A stretch of DNA of 25,000 nucleotides from contig CAUYUJ010016068.1 in assembly GCA_963575745.1 (NCBI GenBank), positions 160,000 through 184,999 on the forward strand, written 5' to 3'. The notes under the pieces were generated by a model. The model did no database searches, had not been told where the DNA came from, and saw only the letters and a list, made by a program, of their open reading frames with translations. This document shows, in pieces, positions 1 through 7,652 of the stretch (its first letter is position 1; every line of letters begins with the position of its first letter). Both the position numbers and the translations under genes were made by a program. This stretch comes from Prorocentrum cordatum (Eukaryota > Sar > Dinophyceae > Prorocentrales > Prorocentraceae).

Positions 1-388
1 CGAGGCGCAGCAGAAGCAAACCAGCCTGCGTTCAGAAACCTCAGAGGACTCCCCAGAACCTCGCCTCCCCCGCGGACCCCAGACGTTGTGGTTTTTTGGG
101 CACGTGGACCCCCCCAAAGTCTCGACCCCTTCCCAGGTACTGGTTTTCATTCCGCGGTCGTCTTTTGACGATCCTGGGCTCAGCGAGGGCCTCCGCAAGG
201 TGCAATAACATCCGTTGCGTGATTGTTTTTCCACACTCGGATCAACAACCAAGGTGTCTGGCGGCCGTTCGGGACGATCCGTGCACCCCCGCGGCGGCGG
301 TGCCCAGCTCCTGAAATGCAGCCCGAGGCCGGACAACGTCCAGTGAGCGACGAAAACGTCCGAAAACGCTTACGTATCCCGAACACGG
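1..388. other. no gene recognised
   Basis: No ORF here has a recognisable domain or a convincing codon pattern, and I see no repeat shared with the rest of the window. The short open frames are what GC-rich sequence gives by chance. Confidence 0.5.
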
Positions 389-546
389 CCTCCTCCTCCT
401 CCTCCTGCTCCTCCTCCTCCTCCTCCTCCCCCTCCTCCTCCTCCTCCTCCTCCTCCTCCTCCTCCTCCTCTTCCCCCTCCTCCTCCTCCCCTCCCCTCCT
501 CCTCCTCCTCCTCCTCCTCCTCCTCCTCCTCCTCCTCCTCCTCCTC

Positions 547-577
<31 letters not shown>

Positions 578-595
578 CACGACCACGACGGCGAC
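389..595. repeat. compound (TCC)n then (GAC)n microsatellite
   Basis: Nearly pure TCC/CTC units run to about 547 and switch abruptly to ten GAC units, followed by imperfect GAC/CAC. The tract is open in several frames on both strands, giving long Ser, Leu, Arg, Glu or Gly runs that should not be read as protein. The 180 bp after it are very GC-rich. The minus frame there (GVHIVATDVQGRLLGG and onward, about 600-705) reads somewhat like protein but is too short to call. Confidence 0.95.
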
Positions 596-777
596 ACGTC
601 TGGGAGCCCGCGGACCTCCGCCGCGTGACCCCCCGCGAGCGCGGCGGGCACGCGGCGCCCTCCCAGCAAGCGGCCTTGCACGTCGGTCGCCACGATGTGC
701 ACGCCCTGGCGGGGGCGCGCCGCGCGCCGCGGCGCGCCGCCATCGGAGCCGTGCGCGGGCGACCCTCGGCTATGCTT

Positions 778-940
778 AAGTCGGGCGTGTCCCCCTACAG
801 GGGGATTTTCGACGAAAAATAAAAAATACCCCCAAATTAATCAACACATAATCCCAAAATAGTCTGGGGACAATCTTTCGAATCTGTTTTGACCTCTTTG
901 GGGCATTTTGGGGGTATTCTTTATGGGACCGGCCCGACTT
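778..940. mobile_element. MITE-like inverted-repeat element, family A, copy 1
   Basis: The ends are inverted repeats. The left end begins AAGTCGGGCGTGTCCCCCTA and the right end finishes in GGCCCGACTT. A second, inner inverted pair (AATACCCCCAAA and TTTTGGGGGTATT) makes the whole element fold back. The interior is AT-rich, unlike its GC-rich flanks. A related copy with the same ends lies at 22427-22575. No ORF for a transposase is present, so it is a non-autonomous element. No clear target duplication is visible. Confidence 0.75.
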
Positions 941-941
941 G

Positions 942-1314
942 TGGCTACACGCAGGAGTGACCCTGGGGTACAGTCGGACCTGGGCCATCAGAACATCCTT
1001 TGAGAACATGAGACCCTCCGCCGGCCAAAGCACCCCAAGCCCTGAGATCACTCGAGGGTGCCCTCCCCCAGGATGCACGAGAGCAGCCAGCAAAAGCACG
1101 AAGGACACCAGGGCACCCCTCCCCGAACCGACCTTTCGAGCTTGCACCTCGGTTCGGCTGTGAGAGGGACCTCTGGTGTGCGGCTCTTCCGGGCCCGCGG
1201 GAGAGCCATGCACTATAGCGTTCTTAGACACTGCCGCCGCACCGCGCTCGGCGACTTGGGGACCCCCGCACCAGAAATCACTCCGGCGAAGGGTCGCTCT
1301 TGCGTGTTGTCGAT
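942..1314 (+). repeat. dispersed repeat B, copy 1, with a nested insertion
   Basis: The start (GGCTACACGCA..ACCCTGGG), the middle (AGAGGGACC..TGGTG.GCGGCT) and the end (CTCCGGCGAA, then CTCTTGCGTG, then GTCGAT) match 4138-4472 in the same order. Each copy carries a different insertion: here 971-1160, in the other copy 4263-4416. No coding potential is seen. Confidence 0.7.
971..1160. mobile_element. small insertion nested in repeat B copy 1
   Basis: This 190-bp segment is missing from the homologous repeat at 4138-4472. Its ends are inverted (CAGTCGGACC at the left, complement CAGCCGAACC at the right). It is flanked by TA on the left and TG on the right, while the empty copy has a single TA at that point. 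A non-autonomous TA-target insertion with one mutated flank would explain this. The terminal repeat is short (about 14 bp, imperfect). Confidence 0.5.
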
Positions 1315-1329
1315 TTGGACGCCCGAAAT

Positions 1330-1510
1330 GGGTACGGAGAAAATGGGTACAATGCCCAACAAAGGTTGTGGTCCCAAACCAACCGCGGCCGCTGTTGGGC
1401 AGGCGGCCTTCTGCCTCAAATGGACACGGGCCGCGGCGGCGTGGACAGCGAGTCCTGTTCAAAATGAACAGGAGCTGCTGTTGAGCATTGTACCAGTTCG
1501 TTACGTACCC
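1330..1510. mobile_element. inverted-repeat element, single copy
   Basis: The left end reads GGGTACG, nine bases, then GGGTACAATGCCCAAC. The complement of the right end reads GGGTACG, nine bases, then GGTACAATGCTCAAC. This gives an imperfect terminal inverted repeat of about 31 bp. Inside is a further 7-bp hairpin (CCTGTTC/GAACAGG, 1454-1472). No second copy was found in this window and no clear target duplication is visible. Confidence 0.6.
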
Positions 1511-1532
1511 TGAGATCCTGAGATCCTCCGGT

Positions 1533-1600
1533 CCCGAGTCGAGACCCTGAGATCCCCCTGGGTCGGTCGTCCCGAGTCGAGACCCTGAGATCCCCCTGCG
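1533..1600 (+). repeat. tandem duplication, about 38-bp period
   Basis: CCCGAGTCGAGACCCTGAGA followed by TCCCCCTG occurs twice, starting at 1533 and 1571. Just upstream CTGAGATCCT also recurs. It has the form of a two-copy minisatellite. Confidence 0.8.
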
Positions 1601-2200
1601 GCGGGAGACTCGAGGAAGCCGGCGCCGCCCGGCAGCCACCAAAGAGAGAGCCCAGGATCGAACCGATGAGCCGGATCTCTGCAATCGGAATCAATCGATC
1701 GGCAGAAATCGGCAGGCTAGTATGCCTCCAGTGAGAAATCGGATCCCAAATGGTAGTCCGAGGTCGAGTCCAATCGGAATCAGAAACATCGAACTCGAAA
1801 CGGATCGAATCGGAGGAACCGAAACGAGCCCTGCCCACACTTCGGCGCCGTCGCAGCCGCCGCAGCCGTCGTCGGGGTATTCGTCGTCGCCGACGCCGTG
1901 GCCGGAATCGTGGCCGTCGCCGTCCGCGCCGGTGGCCGCCGCAGACGGCCTCGACCGCCGCCTCCCCGCGCCCTTTCGAAGTCTGGGCGTCTTCGCCCAG
2001 CTTCGGGCCAGGACCAGGACGGAGCGATACAGCGAAAATCCATAGTAAGGATGGGCAAGCTTCCCGAGGGCACCCTGGCGTCCCTCGATTTGCTCGGCAG
2101 TGCGGCCCTAGAAAAGCGTCAATTGGGGCGTCCAAGGACCGTCCAAGGGCCAAGGGTCTTGCCGCAAGACTACTGCGTCCTTACAGTGCGTCCTTACTTC
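1601..2200. other. no gene recognised; AATCGG-rich stretch and GC-rich stretch
   Basis: 1660-1830 repeats the word AATCGG about eight times without a fixed period. 1850-1980 is a CG-rich stretch with Arg/Pro-rich frames on both strands. TGCGTCCTTAC occurs twice just before the MITE at 2201. No protein family is recognisable. Confidence 0.4.
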
Positions 2201-2354
2201 ACCAGCCTGGAACATATCCCTATCCCTGTGCTGGGCACCTCCTCATCACGATGCCAATCTTAGGGATTTCCTTATGTTTTGAGGGCGAATCCCTAAGATT
2301 GTCATCGCCTTTTGGCGTGTCAATCTTAGGGATAGGGATACGTTCGAGGCTGGT
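2201..2354 (+). mobile_element. MITE, family C, copy 1
   Basis: A 154-bp element with a 27-bp terminal inverted repeat (ACCAGCCTGGAACATATCCC, then TATCCCT, with two mismatches between ends). An internal foldback also exists (CAATCTTAGGGATT against AATCCCTAAGATTG). The second copy at 24517-24670 is exactly the same length, about 94% identical by my count, and in the opposite orientation. If the outer A/T are counted as target bases the flanks read CA and TA here and TA and TA at the other copy, suggesting TA-target insertion. No coding capacity. Confidence 0.85.
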
Positions 2355-2367
2355 AAACACTCTCGGA

Positions 2368-2412
2368 GGCCCGCGCGGATCTTTCGGATCGGCGCTGGCC
2401 CTCCCCCCCTCC
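2368..2412 (+). repeat. dispersed 40-bp motif (TCGGAGG..GGATCGGCGCTGG)
   Basis: The motif runs CGGAGG, CCGCGCGGAT, CTTTCGGATCGGCGCTGG, CCCTC. It recurs at 2750-2795, 5044-5085, 9182-9222 and inverted at 9268-9312. In the last two it forms the inner arms of a MITE, so the isolated copies are probably fragments of the same element type. Confidence 0.7.
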
Positions 2413-2520
2413 ATAGAAGGCGGGCGCGCTCCACTGCTCGCAAAGTAGCTGCTCGCAGATGGCCCGGATCCGCCGCGGGGGATCTACGATTAAAATTGCA
2501 TCCAAGCCGACATGTGCTTC

Positions 2521-2652
2521 TGGCCATCGCTCGGACGTCCACTCCCTGTGTTTTTTTTTGGTCTCGTGCGTGGTCTTTTCGCCCAATGATCAGCGGATGC
2601 TCCTCGATGGTCCTCCTCGAAGGAAAAATGCACACGTCCGAGCGATGCCAAG
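2521..2652. repeat. inverted repeat sharing a 15-17-mer with a third copy
   Basis: CATCGCTCGGACGT near 2525 is the reverse complement of ACGTCCGAGCGATG near 2633. The same GTCCGAGCGATGCCAAG word appears again at 2803-2820, next to the second copy of the GGATCGGCGCTGG motif. Three occurrences of a 15-mer within 300 bp indicate a rearranged repeat. No gene is seen in 2413-2930. Confidence 0.6.
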
Positions 2653-2749
2653 TCTCAGGCGTGGATCCGGAGCCGGAGCGGCTGGGGCCTCTGCAGACCG
2701 CGCGCTCCGAAGACAACCTCGGCGCAGGTGTCAGGGCCAGCAACACGTT

Positions 2750-2820
2750 CGGAGGCATCTTTTGGATCGGCGCTGGCCCTCCTCCCCTCCATTACAGTCA
2801 TCGTCCGAGCGATGCCAAGG
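2750..2820 (+). repeat. dispersed motif copy with adjoining duplicated 17-mer
   Basis: CGGAGGCATCTTTTGGATCG, then GCGCTGGCCCTCC, repeats the 2368 motif with an internal 11-base deletion. It is followed by the GTCCGAGCGATGCCAAG word shared with 2633-2653. Confidence 0.65.
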
Positions 2821-2928
2821 CTTCTCGGACGTCTGCGAGGAGCCACTCTGCGAGCTGTGCAACGCGCTCGGAGATCCGTGGAGCGCAGGGCGCGCGGGGG
2901 GCGGCGCCCCGGACGCGCCGCCGAGGGG

Positions 2929-3203
2929 GGTGGGGGGGGGGGGGAGGGAGAGATATAGGGAGGTAAGGAGTAGGGAGGGATTGAGGGAGAGGGGAGGAGG
3001 AGGAGGAAGGAGTGAGAGGAGGAGGAGGAGGATGAGGAGGAGGAATGAGAGGAGTAGGAGAGGAGGGAGTAGGGTAGGAGAGGATGGAGGAGGAGGCGTA
3101 GAGGGAGGGAGGGAGAGGGGGGGGAGAGGGGGATGAGGTGGGGGAGGAGGTGAGGAGGGTGAAGGAGGAGGAGGAGGGAGGAGAGGAGGATGGGAGGAGG
3201 GGC
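2929..3203. repeat. purine-rich (GGA/GAG)n tract
   Basis: About 275 bp of almost uninterrupted purines on the plus strand, in GGA, GAGG and GGGA units with scattered AT. The long Pro/Ser/Leu and Gly/Arg frames through it are products of composition, not genes. Such a polypurine run can adopt triplex DNA. Confidence 0.9.
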
Positions 3204-3329
3204 TAGGCGCGCCGCCGGAACCCGGGAGCCCCGTGCGGGCCTGCCTCCGCACCTGTTGCGGCAGAAGCCTCCGGAGGCCCCTAACTTGAGCATGCAGTCG
3301 CCGACATGACCTAAGGACGATAGATAAGG

Positions 3330-3510
3330 TGATGGCCTGTTTTTTCCGACCACCACCACCATAAGGTTGGAGGGGGAGGGGCTCCTCCTCCTCCTCCTGT
3401 CCGTCCTCCTCCTCCTCCTCCTCCTCCTCCTCCTCCTCCTCCTCCTCCTCCTCCTCCACCTCTTCCCCCCCTCCAACTTATAGTGGTGGTGGTGGAAAAC
3501 AGGCCCATCA
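3330..3510. mobile_element. MITE-like element, family D, with a (CTC)n loop and 5-bp target duplication
   Basis: The arms are about 50 bp and imperfect. The left begins TGATGGCCTGTTTTTTCC and continues through ACCACCACCACC to TTGGAGGGGG; the complement of the right begins TGATGGGCCTGTTTTCC and continues the same way. The loop is an almost pure (CTC)n tract (about 3384-3457). TAAGG stands directly on both sides (3325-3329 and 3511-3515), as expected for a target duplication. The right flank TAAGGAACGAAGCC is itself a recurring word here (3692, 3792, 9375), so the element seems to have landed in a copy of that repeat. Confidence 0.75.
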
Positions 3511-3584
3511 TAAGGAACGAAGCCAAGCGGCCCCTGAGAGCTTCCCAAGAGGCCCACAAACTACCCCCACGAGGCCCCCAAGAG

Positions 3585-3589
<5 letters not shown>

Positions 3590-3653
<64 letters not shown>
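3590..3653. repeat. (GTC)n microsatellite
   Basis: About 21 uninterrupted GTC/TCG units. On the minus strand it reads GAC, giving runs of Asp, Arg or Thr in the three frames. Confidence 0.97.
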
Positions 3654-3656
<3 letters not shown>

Positions 3657-3691
3657 TTCAGGGTCGGCGGCACCGGCCGTAAGGCCTTCGC

Positions 3692-3815
3692 AATAAGGAA
3701 CGAAGCCCCTTTTTTCCAAGGAATAAAACTCATCAGGAGCGACAAATAATACATGACGCACAAGGAGCGATCAACGACGCACGCAAACCTAAGGAACGAC
3801 CGAGCCCCTTTTCAA
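3692..3815 (+). repeat. two direct copies of a TAAGGAACGA..GCCCCTTTT repeat
   Basis: AATAAGGAACGAAGCCCCTT, then TTTT, starts near 3691, and CTAAGGAACGACCGAGCCCC, then TTTT, starts near 3791. Related words lie at 3511 (partial), 9375-9398 and inverted at 9587-9613. Between the two copies the sequence also varies the theme (CACAAGGAGCGATCAACGAC). It is a dispersed repeat end of unknown type. Confidence 0.65.
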
Positions 3816-3887
3816 AATGGAGTGTTCCTGATTCAAGCAGTTCACTGTAACCCATGCATGTGTGTTGCGCCTCCCTCCAGCCGGGGA

Positions 3888-3926
3888 CCTTCTGACCCGG
3901 GTCAAACTCAGACCCGGGTCAGAAGG
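3888..3926. repeat. perfect 16-bp palindromic hairpin
   Basis: CCTTCTGACCCGGGTC and its exact reverse complement are separated by the 7-nt loop AAACTCA. GACCCGGGTC-like words also mark the GGATCCTGC repeat at 8411-8617. It is probably the terminal foldback of that repeat family rather than a transcription terminator. Confidence 0.85.
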
Positions 3927-4060
3927 AAACCAACAAACTGACATGCAGGACCAGAAAAACTGAAATGCGGGTCTTTGCCGAAGCCGGGCCAGCCAATCTG
4001 CGCGGCCGCCTCGCGGCCACGAGCGGCTCGCTGACCCGGGGCCAGCCAGAGGGGGCCTTC

Positions 4061-4117
4061 GCAGGATCCTGCCGGATCTGGTGCCCTGGCTGACCCCCGC
4101 TTGCACTGACCCCCGTC
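4061..4117 (+). repeat. GGATCCTGC repeat family, copy 1
   Basis: 57 bp aligned without gaps to 8560-8616 at about 86% identity by eye (49 of 57). Both begin GCAGGATCCTGC and end ACTGACCCCCGTC. The part upstream, 3927-4060, is GC-rich with no recognisable gene. Confidence 0.75.
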
Positions 4118-4137
4118 TCTTGGGCCCCGATCCAGTC

Positions 4138-4472
4138 GGCTACACGCAAGACCCTGGGTAAGAGGGACCGTTGGTGCGCGGCTTTTGGGGGGCCGCGGGG
4201 GGATCAGACTCAGGCGCGCGAGACGCTACTATCGCATCGCAATCGGTGATCGGGGGACCCCATCCCTGACCTTCCAGAGAGTTATTTTTTAGCACTGGAA
4301 GCCTAAAAACCTAAAAAGCTGAGCGAAACAGCCTGAAATCAAGACGTTGAATAAATAGCTTTGGGATAGGTTTTTACGACGGGTGCTACCTTTTAGCCCT
4401 CCTGGAAGGTCAGGGACTGTGCCCGCACCAAAAGGTCCCTCCGGCGAAAGGTCACTCTTGCGTGCAGTCGAT
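4138..4472 (+). repeat. dispersed repeat B, copy 2, with a nested insertion
   Basis: Homologous to 942-1314 in three blocks (start, middle and end). It lacks the insertion found in that copy at 971-1160 and contains its own insertion at 4263-4416. Homology stops after GTCGAT at both loci. Confidence 0.7.
4263..4416. mobile_element. MITE-like insertion nested in repeat B copy 2
   Basis: A 154-bp element. Both ends read TCCCTGACCTTCCAG inward, perfect for 15 bp and imperfect for about 57 bp (TAGCAC and CTAAAAACCT blocks also pair). The homologous locus near 1262 joins GGGGACCCC directly to CGCACCA without it, so that copy is an empty site. The interior is AT-rich with no transposase ORF. Confidence 0.75.
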
Positions 4473-5043
4473 CCAGGGAGGCCGGTGGCGCCCCCGGCGC
4501 CCCGGGCGCTCGAGGTCGCGTCCAGGGACGCGCGTCGGCGCGCCCGTCGCCGCGCGCCCTGCGCGCGAGCGCCGCCCGCAGGCGGCCGCCGCCCCCTCCC
4601 CGCCCGCGGGGCGGGGGAGGGAGGCCAACGAGCGCAGCAGAGGAGGGGGGGGGCAGGAGGATCCTCCAGGAAGCGCCAGCCGCACCTGATCTGAGCAGTT
4701 TCTTCGGGTGGAGGGCTCAGGGTGAAACCCATGTGGGCTCTCGCACCTCGAAAATCAATCCGTCTTGTGATTCACCTTTTGCAACTTCCCTCGAACATGC
4801 ATATCAACGGCACTTCAGATTTCACCCTTCGCCATCCACCCCAAGAAAATGCTCGGCTTATGCAGTTGTGCTGGAGTCTCCGCGTCGTCTTGCAACTGGT
4901 GGCTGCTACCTGCTGCCAGGGCGTGCGTCGAGACTTGAATGAGCACGTGCGCGATTGATGGAGCCCAGCGGCGGGTGTGGAACGTGTGGCGAACGAGGAG
5001 GGGGTGCAGAGGAGAAGAAGCAAATGCATCACGGCAAGCTGTC
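4473..5043. other. no gene recognised; GC-rich block then unique sequence
   Basis: 4480-4640 is extremely GC- and CpG-rich. 4690-5043 has ordinary composition and no repeat partner here. Open frames of 70-140 codons on both strands overlap each other, and none shows a domain. Confidence 0.4.
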
Positions 5044-5187
5044 GGAGGTCCACGCGGATATCTTGGATCTGCGCTGGGACCCTCTGGTGGCGCCGCTTGC
5101 GCCGCCCCCGGCCGGCTCCGCGCACGGGGGAGGGTATCCAGCTGAAGTACAAGAAATCCGCGCGGACCCTCGAAGTGTTTTTCCCCA
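5044..5187. mobile_element. diverged foldback related to the 9146 MITE
   Basis: The left arm reads TCGGAGGTCCACGCGGATAT, then CTTGGATCTGCGCTGG. The complement of the right arm reads TCGAGGGTCCGCGCGGATTT, then CTTG, then a diverged stretch ending in GCTGG. Together they make a degenerate 40-bp inverted repeat with the same core as the inner arms of the 9146-9343 element. The AAAAACACTT next to the right arm recalls that element's outer arm. Probably an old, decayed relative. Confidence 0.5.
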
Positions 5188-5190
5188 ACT

Positions 5191-5278
5191 AGGCTTGCCT
5201 GAGGGGTTCTTACTTGCTTAAAGGTTGGTGTCTCGGGAGGCTGCTTGGCCCGTTCCTCGGAGATTCTTCGGGTTCCCT
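5191..5278 (+). repeat. direct duplication, left copy
   Basis: AGGCTTGCCT, then GGTGTCTCGG, then TTCCTCGGAG, recurs in the same order at 5382-5467, offset 191 bp. The copies differ at scattered sites, so the duplication is not recent. Confidence 0.8.
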
Positions 5279-5314
5279 GCCCCTGGTGCCTCCTTCTGTT
5301 GCGTTGCCCGTTTC

Positions 5315-5560
5315 CCACAGGTCATTCGGGTTCCCTGGGTTCCTCGGGTTCCCCACCCACGGTGCCTACGATTCCCTGATTAGGCTTGCCTAAGGGGCTC
5401 TTACTTGGTCCAAAGTTGGTGTCTCGGCACGCTACTTTGCCCATTCCTCGGAGGTTCCCCGGGTTCCTCGGGTTCCCCTGGTTCCTTCCTCGGGTTCCCC
5501 GAATTCCCTGGGTTCCTCGGGTTCCTCGGGCTCCCCGGGCTCCCTGGGCTCCCCGCCCCC
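5315..5560 (+). repeat. GGGTTCCTC decamer-like array enclosing the second duplication copy
   Basis: Units like GGGTTCCTCG, GGGTTCCCC and GGGCTCCCC repeat at about 10 bp, interrupted by the second copy of the 88-bp block (5382-5467). On the minus strand it gives Glu-Pro-Glu and Gly-Thr-Arg patterns of no protein significance. 5561-5744 holds no recognisable gene. Confidence 0.8.
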
Positions 5561-5742
5561 ATCGCCTCGTACTCTTACCTTGCCCGTTCCATGCAATGCC
5601 AAGCAATGCCAAAAGCGCGTTTCTTTATTCGAGGCGATAACGGGCGTGATGGGGAAGGGCCAGGGGGGGGGGGCATAACGTAACGCCCCCCCCGCCGCCT
5701 TGCGGTTCCGGCGCCGCCACATCGTCCGCGCGCACGCCAATG

Positions 5743-5744
<2 letters not shown>

Positions 5745-5782
<38 letters not shown>
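5745..5782. repeat. (GAC)n microsatellite
   Basis: Twelve GAC units in a row. An ATG stands just before it, so one frame reads Met-Gly-Asp(n), but no protein context follows. Confidence 0.95.
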
Positions 5783-6676
5783 TGGGATTTCCTTTGCAGG
5801 GGCGCCACCCCTATGAGCCAAACAGCGCACCAAGCCCCAATCCCCATCAGGCAAGCAACCCCAAGTGCTGCAATTCAAGCGGTCGAATCGCCTTAGCGAA
5901 GTCGAACCCTCTCCGAAACCCTAGGATGATCCTCCTCCTCGTCCCTCCTCTTCCCCTCCCCCCCCTTCCGCCTCCTCAGCCCCCTGCGCCGCCGCCCGGC
6001 AAGGGGCCCCGGGGCCTTGAAGCCCGCCTCCTCGCCCAGGAACGTGACCCTGAAGGGCCCAGCGAGGAATGCCAGGATCCTGGCGCCCGCTCGGAGAAAA
6101 CGGGAAGAGGAAGGTTGCGCCGAACTCGCTGAAACCCCTCCACCCTGCGAGCCGCAACCCCTGACCCAGACCGACGGGGAAACAAGCCTCTGACGGCCGC
6201 GCCTCGCAGCCTTCGCGCGCGGGCGCACGCACGGCGACGACGCTGCAGTCCAGAGAGCGACAGGAGTGGAGTGGAGTGGATCAAACCAGACAGAGACGAT
6301 CCGGCGACCGACCCCCCCAGCCGCCCCCGCGAGCCAGGCGGGGGCGAAACGGCTCCTTCAGCGAGGAGGCGAACGGGCCGCAAAACACGGCGACGAAAAC
6401 AATGTGCTGGGGCGCCACGCGCGCCCCCAGCCGCCCCTGGGCGCTCTCCCGAAGGGTGGGAGAGGTGGAGCACTGCCCCTCCGAAGAGGCGCACTCGCCC
6501 GGCCCCCCTAGGAGCTCTCAGCAAAATGCTGGCCGCAGCGGGCGCCGCGCAGACGAACTCCACGATGGACCACCTGCCAAGTCGTGCGCCCGCGGGCCAG
6601 CGGCCTCGACCGAGCTGAACCACAACTGCCACCACCCCTCCTCCTCGCGGCGGCCGCGGCTCCTCGAACCCGACTC
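5783..6676. other. no firm gene; possible downstream part of the 6677-7438 transcript
   Basis: GC-rich sequence with several overlapping frames rich in Pro, Arg, Ala and Gly. If the minus ORF at 6677-7438 is a true exon, its downstream sequence would lie here. I see no domain, repeat or splice-site pair that decides it. Confidence 0.35.
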
Positions 6677-7438
6677 TCACGAGCTGGAGGGCCTCGGAGG
6701 GGAGCCCGCGGAAGCCATCTCCGCCTCGATGGCCGCCAGCTCGGCGAGGGCGGCGGCGAGGCTCCTCCTGGCCTCGGCGGTCCGCTTCGAAGCCGCGCCC
6801 TTGCGCCGGTTGGCCGCCAAAACCACCGCCGACGCGGCAGCCTCGGGGTCCAAGGGCGGTTTGGGCGCGGCGCGGGGCATCGGGGCAGCCCTCGGCACAC
6901 GTCGAGGCGGGCGGGGGACCGCGGCGTCGGGCTCGGCGTCGAGCGCGGCGGCGCCGCCAGCGCCACCTCGGCCATTAACGCCCGAATCATCACCGCCGCC
7001 GCCGCCGCGCGGGTCTGCAGCAGCCGAGGCGCCGAGCTCCTCGATCGTGGTGTCGAGGGCGGCGACGTCCACGCCCGCCTCCGCGGGGCAAGGCGGCGCC
7101 AGCGTGGCCTCGAGGTAAACCACCCGCGACCGCCGGTCCGCGAGCGCGGCGCCGAGGTCGTCCACGGCGTCCTGGAGGCCTCCTGGCCGAGGCTGCGCGC
7201 CCCCTCCCCCTCCTTCATCTCTCGGTCCTCCAGCGGCACCTGCCGCGGGGTGGGCGCCCTGCAGCGCCATGCGAAGCGCCTGGGCCAGGCCGCTGAAGCG
7301 CTGGCCGCGGCGGGCGTCGATGGCGGCGAACGCCGCCACCAGGTGCTCCGTCGCCCGCCCGTCCGCGCGGCGGTACTGGGCGCCGCGCTCGGCGGCGGAG
7401 CGGTTGGGCCGCCGCGGCCGAGGCGCCGGTGTCGCCAT
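6677..7438 (-). CDS. hypothetical Ala-rich protein or exon
   Basis: I do not recognise the family. The ATG at 7438 opens about 253 codons beginning MATPAPRPRR and ending at a TGA; another in-frame ATG lies four codons upstream. Several stretches look like amphipathic helices: EHLVAAFAAIDARRG near residue 30, LQDAVDDLGAAL near 90, VAALDTTIEELGAS near 125 and SLAAALAELAAIEAEM near the end. Mixed acidic and basic residues at helix spacing, interrupted by Gly/Pro-rich linkers, argue for this frame over the antisense frame, which is an even Ala/Ser/Arg/Pro mixture. There is no signal peptide or membrane segment. No start context, SL relic or splice site confirms it. A chance GC-rich open frame remains possible. 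Confidence 0.4.
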   Translation of the reverse strand: MATPAPRPRRPNRSAAERGAQYRRADGRATEHLVAAFAAIDARRGQRFSGLAQALRMALQGAHPAAGAAGGPRDEGGGGGAQPRPGGLQDAVDDLGAALADRRSRVVYLEATLAPPCPAEAGVDVAALDTTIEELGASAAADPRGGGGGDDSGVNGRGGAGGAAALDAEPDAAVPRPPRRVPRAAPMPRAAPKPPLDPEAAASAVVLAANRRKGAASKRTAEARRSLAAALAELAAIEAEMASAGSPPRPSSS

Positions 7439-7570
7439 CCCGCGGCGCACGAGGGGGGGGCGAGGCGGGAGGGAGGCGGGAGGCGAGGCGGGGCGAGGGG
7501 CCCCCCGGCGCTGGCTGGCGCGTGCGGCCCCAAAGGGCCTCGGGCCGAGCTGGCGCTTAGGAAGAGCGAC

Positions 7571-7652
7571 GGGAGGAGGGAGGAGGGGGAGGAGGAGGAG
7601 GAGGAGGAGGAGGAGGAGGAGGAGGACGAGGAGGAGGAAGAGGAGGAGGAGG
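7571..7652. repeat. (GAG)n microsatellite
   Basis: About 80 bp of GAG/GGA units with a few GAC and GAA variants, running straight into the AT-rich tract that follows. Confidence 0.95.

Noticed and set aside
223-822. Long frames through the (TCC)n/(GAC)n tract on both strands
   Set aside because: Openness follows from a stop-free trinucleotide tract; no domain outside the repeat.
941-955. GGCTACACGC near 941 and 4138 as SL relics
   Set aside because: Only a few bases resemble the SL; the rest does not match and no ORF follows.
2655-3557. 300-codon minus frame through the purine tract
   Set aside because: Composed of Pro/Ser/Leu and Arg runs across a microsatellite, a MITE and unrelated repeats.
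6276-7118. Plus-strand 280-codon frame over the Ala-rich ORF
   Set aside because: Looks like the antisense of the minus ORF: even Ala/Ser/Arg/Pro mix without helix-like spacing.
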